Assembly (NCBI GenBank): GCA_027924585.1
Contig: BSBM01000125.1
Location: 5,001 to 69,000 of the forward strand
DNA: 64,000 bases
Reading direction: 5' to 3'
From: Larix kaempferi
Lineage: Eukaryota > Streptophyta > Pinopsida > Pinales > Pinaceae
Position 1 is the first letter of the stretch. Every line of letters starts with the position of its first letter. The notes beneath the pieces were generated by a model. That model made no database searches and was not told the DNA's origin. It was given only the letters and a program-made list of their open reading frames with translations. Below, piece by piece: positions 59,984 through 64,000 of this stretch. Position numbers and translations under genes: made by a program.

Positions 59984-62900
59984 AGGCGAAAGTTAAGCAT
60001 TGAGCGATAGAATATTAAATGTCGTAATTTCAGTATTTAAAGTCTATTAAATCTGGAGAATTTTTAAATCCAACGGAACGGACCCTAAACACTGAGTTGC
60101 AGCATTTAATACTCTATATTTTATGATACAACTTGCAAAATTGATATGACCAGAAACAACGTGACTACGAACTGTGGCCATTCATGAAAGTGCATTGTAA
60201 TACGTCAGGCTGTGATAGCATTTAAGTGCGTTGATAGAGATTCTTTAAAAATATTAAAAGAAGATTGGTTTGTATAATATATTTAAATAATATCGCTTCG
60301 TGAATGGCGAGGCGACTGTCTGCCATTGCAATACCTGAGTGGAATTCGAAGTCGAAACCATATGCATATCCAACTATAAATTATTACTTTAAACTTATTT
60401 TGATGGTAAGTGCCACTCCATTAAGATTTTAAGCATGCAGGCATTAAACGTTTCCAACTTCACGCATTAAACGTTTCCAACTTCACTTCTTCTAGAATAT
60501 GCGTCCACTACGTCCACCGTCATTTTCCTTGACGAGGAAAGATAACTCTGCCCCATATCCATTTAGACGTACTATACAAGCCACTTCTTTTTACATAAGG
60601 TATTAATATCTCATATATATATTTTGCCTATCATGAATATGCCTCGAAAATTTGGATGTTTTTGTTAACCCCGTCGATTTGGGTATTTTGTTGAATGAAT
60701 GGTGTATCAAAGAGTTAGGGTACTTCACGTTTCACAATACAATCATCATTTTGAAATGGGAAAAAAAATGAATGAGATAAGTTGAGGGATAACTGGATGC
60801 AAAGGAATGAGAACTCACATATTCCGTGCATAAAGGTTGCACACTTACGTATTGTCATGCATTCTAAGATAGGTATTGGCTTATACTAATGAGCAATCAA
60901 TTGGTGCAAAGGATGTTTTAAAAAGTGCATTGAAATGGTTGACTATGAGAACATTAGATGTATTAATGGAATAAGATGTTTTTTGAGTGTTTGCAATAGC
61001 TTGTAATTAAGTTGAAGGAATGTGATGTTTTGGAGTGTTTACAATAGCTTCTAATATGGTCAAGGGTGTTTTTTTTTTCTTAAAGCGACTTTGTAAGTTT
61101 TATCATTTTTCATTTCCCTATTATGAATTGTCACTTGCTCTTTTTTCACCTTATTATAACTTTCTATGTATGATCTAATCCATTTAACTTGGATTCTCGA
61201 GCTAACCTACTAACCTACTGCATCTCCTTTTCCCCACTGCTCAAAACCTCCTTCCTTTCCACTAGTCTATCTTCAACAAATTTATCATTGTATTCAAACA
61301 ATATCATTGGGATTATCTATCTTTCTTTCCATGAGAGGTTTGATCACTTCCATTTCCAACTTGTTGAATGTGTTTATCTAAATCCCCATCATTTCCCATA
61401 GGTGTGAGAAATAGTGTAGGAACTAGTAAAAGGCTTCATTGGACCTATCTTGAAGGAGATTCAAACAAGATGCTCGGTGCCTCTATTGGAAATTCCACAT
61501 ACTTAAATGGTGACTTGAATATCCCATAGAAGCTTAGAAATATATAGTATTCCAAATTGAATAAGCTTAGAAATATATAGTATTCTGAATTGAATAACCT
61601 ATAGAAGCTTAAGAATAGATAGAGTGACAAACATCACCTAAGTGGTTGAATTGAAGAATACTTATGTGGGTATAACAAGTTCGATGACCACATTAAACAT
61701 GGTGGAGTAGAAAAAATCAGTTATTAAACAAGATATGGGAAAGGCAAAGTTAATGAGGGATCTGGGTAGGGCCTTGAAGGATGATGTCTATTCAGAATGA
61801 GAGAAGTCACTATCTTTTTCTTTTTATTTGTGTTTGGTAGGTCAAGGGAGAAGTAGGCTTGTGTTTTTTCACTATGTGATAGGTCAAGTGAGAAGCCACT
61901 TTGTGTTTTTTTTCTTTTGAAATAGGATTTGGAATATCAACACTAGGTATTGTAAGGATCAAAGAGAAAGACAAATATGTTTATTTTTTAAAGGGTATTA
62001 TCCTTTTAAGATATGATAAGGTTAATCCTTGAATCTAGTGGGAAAATCTAGGTTCTTAAGTCGAAGTTGCATTGACTATTAATATGTTAACCCCACTATC
62101 CATGCCCTATGCCCATGTTGTCTTCTCTAATAATATCTTGCCCAAGGCATACCACATTGCATAATGCACACATCCCCAAGGGAACTTAATTCATAATATT
62201 AAATGTGAATCTCCATAAACAAAACATCAAAGAGAACCACTATAAACAAAACATCCTTTGATGTAATAGCCATATAGCATAAGAATTTTGGCACAAATTT
62301 CTCTGAAATTTAAATCAATTATCATTGAACTACTTCATTGTCTTCATTGTCTTGAGAAGTTTCAAACCCTCTTACTATATGTCCACATATTCAAACATAT
62401 ATTGCTAGCCTTTGGGTTTTACATAGCCTTTGATGTTGGCACACTTGTCACCATAGTCATAATGAATCATACTACCATGTCTAATGCCATACATCTTTCG
62501 ACCCAGGTTCTCCTTATGGACTTCATCTTCATCACTAAACATGAATGATTGTGTCTTGGCAAGTGATATGCACCATACAAATGGCCAATGATTTCCCTAA
62601 GAGCAAGTCTCTAATGACAAGCATGCCATAATTGCCCACATAATATGTTCTCCACTGACATGCACCCATGCCCAGCATTGTACATAGCCCCATCCACTAT
62701 GTTGATACCATATCCTACATGGATGGATAACCAATTCACGTGCATTAATGGCATGCTCAACTTGAAATTTTGAATTTGCGCATTAATGCCACGTTCATCT
62801 AACTTTTAAATTCAACAAAGGCACTAATCTTTTAGATTTTAATTTTAAAAACCCGAGCATTTGACATGTTTGATTCATTTACAACTATGAGAGGGGAGCT

Positions 62901-64000
62901 TTGAAAGCATCAAGGACTCCACTTAGATTTGATGTTGACTTCTAGTTCTTACTGAATGTAGAGGTTGAATCCTTCATGTTGTTCTACTCCTCATCTCTCG
63001 AGCAACTATCCATGAAGAGCCTGTTCACGTGGAACCTATCATGCTTCCAACTCCTCATCTACAATACCATTGACTCCAAGGTGGAAGAGGAGATTCAATG
63101 GCCTTCTAAAAGCTCAGTGTTTCATGTAGTGGCAATGGCACCCAATCCCCACTACCTTTCAAGACAACATATGCATAGGAATGGCTAAGAAACATTGAGA
63201 GCATTGATTATGTTCAATTAGAGAAGGAAGTTCATAGAACCAATTTGTAGCTGGTACAACCCATTTGTAGAACAAACAAAGTAGAAAGCTAAATGTAAAG
63301 GAAGAGAGTCTTATGCATTCTATCTTCGATACCTATTGTATAGTTCAATATATTACCAAATATTACAAATGACACCTCATTGATTGAGCGGATATATCTT
63401 GATCGTTGAAGATTTTTTATTTTATTTTTTATCCATCCGAATGGTTGAAGCTATATGTAATTACTAGTCATTTTAATTACCATCTATCTCTAATCCACAC
63501 TACGCTCGCGATATCATTGTACTTGTCCTGTATTTAACACCCAAAATTTTGAAAAATAGAAGACGTGAGAAGCATGAGCATGGAATGAATCCGTTGTTGG
63601 TATCTAAGTAGAATTACCTTTGGTATAATTGGAACTCTTCACGAGGCAGATTGAAATTCAAAAATTTCCCAATCTTTTAGTTTTTAAGTTTTGATTATGT
63701 GCTAAACATTTGTATGTTTTGTTTATGTATTAAATATTGATATAATTGGAACTGGTTACGAAGTACGCTTAAAAAATACAATTTTTCCCCCTATTTATTA
63801 TGTTTTGTTTGTTAGTTCATGGTTAGGGTTCGAATGGTAAAATTTATCGGGGTAAATAATTTTATTAGTCGATCTTTACATGTGATTTTGCAGGGTAATA
63901 ATGGTGAAATGGACTGAAATGGCTTACTCCCCATCATTAACAAACTAATTTACTTAATTTTTTTGGAGCAAAAGTCAATGTCGAGGTTTTGGTCCATATT
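59984..64000. other. Spacer without recognised genes
   Basis: No coding region supported. Small tandem duplications occur at about 60433-60479 (GCATTAAACGTTTCCAACTT twice), 61524-61610 (AAGCTTAGAAATATATAGTA type) and 61845-61910 (GGTCAAG-GAGAAG type). Open frames at 61189-61401, 62288-62548 and 62976-63188 contain no motif I recognise. Confidence 0.45.

Noticed and set aside
62976-63188. 70-residue frame near the right end
   Set aside because: No recognisable domain or homologous motif; length is within chance expectation for this spacer.

Overview
This window is plant nuclear DNA. It has plant-type introns, Ty3/Gypsy and L1-type retroelement remnants, a Pol III SINE and an expansin-like A gene. 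The very low gene density, the many decayed retroelements and the long AT-rich spacers suggest a large repeat-rich genome, possibly a gymnosperm. That last point is inference; nothing here fixes the species.

Layout. 1-2.3 kb: a decayed, intron-containing DDE-transposase-like pseudogene. 3.5-5.3 kb: a foldback-like structure with ~380-bp inverted arms enclosing three copies of a 357-bp tandem repeat. 6.6-13.3 kb: a second, diverged array of the same 357-bp family, split by an internally deleted Ty3/Gypsy element that still has its LTRs, primer-binding site, polypurine tract and 5-bp target duplication. 14.8-18.2 kb: an unrecognised multi-exon minus-strand gene (decayed) with six tandem copies of one symmetrical exon. 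19.9-27.5 kb: palindromes, a tRNA-like relic, TAA/ATT-rich DNA and a long TTGAC-type minisatellite.

About 20 kb of this (7654-27470) is repeated head to tail at 27471-48051, so the retroelement, the second half of the 357-bp array, the multi-exon gene, the palindromes and the minisatellite all occur twice. The junction lies inside an LTR and carries a short templated filler. A SINE with a 13-bp target duplication sits only in the second copy. The order of events is therefore: 357-bp array, then LTR element insertion, then tandem duplication, then SINE insertion plus minisatellite length change.

48-55 kb is AT-rich spacer with small local duplications. 55.26-58.16 kb is a 5'-truncated LINE with an 11-bp target duplication, inserted just beyond the 3' end of the only apparently intact gene: a five-exon expansin-like A gene on the minus strand (58398-59744) with a GC-AG intron. 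From 60 kb to the end I see no gene. Exon coordinates are from reading the sequence and splice consensus by eye; no alignments or database searches were run.
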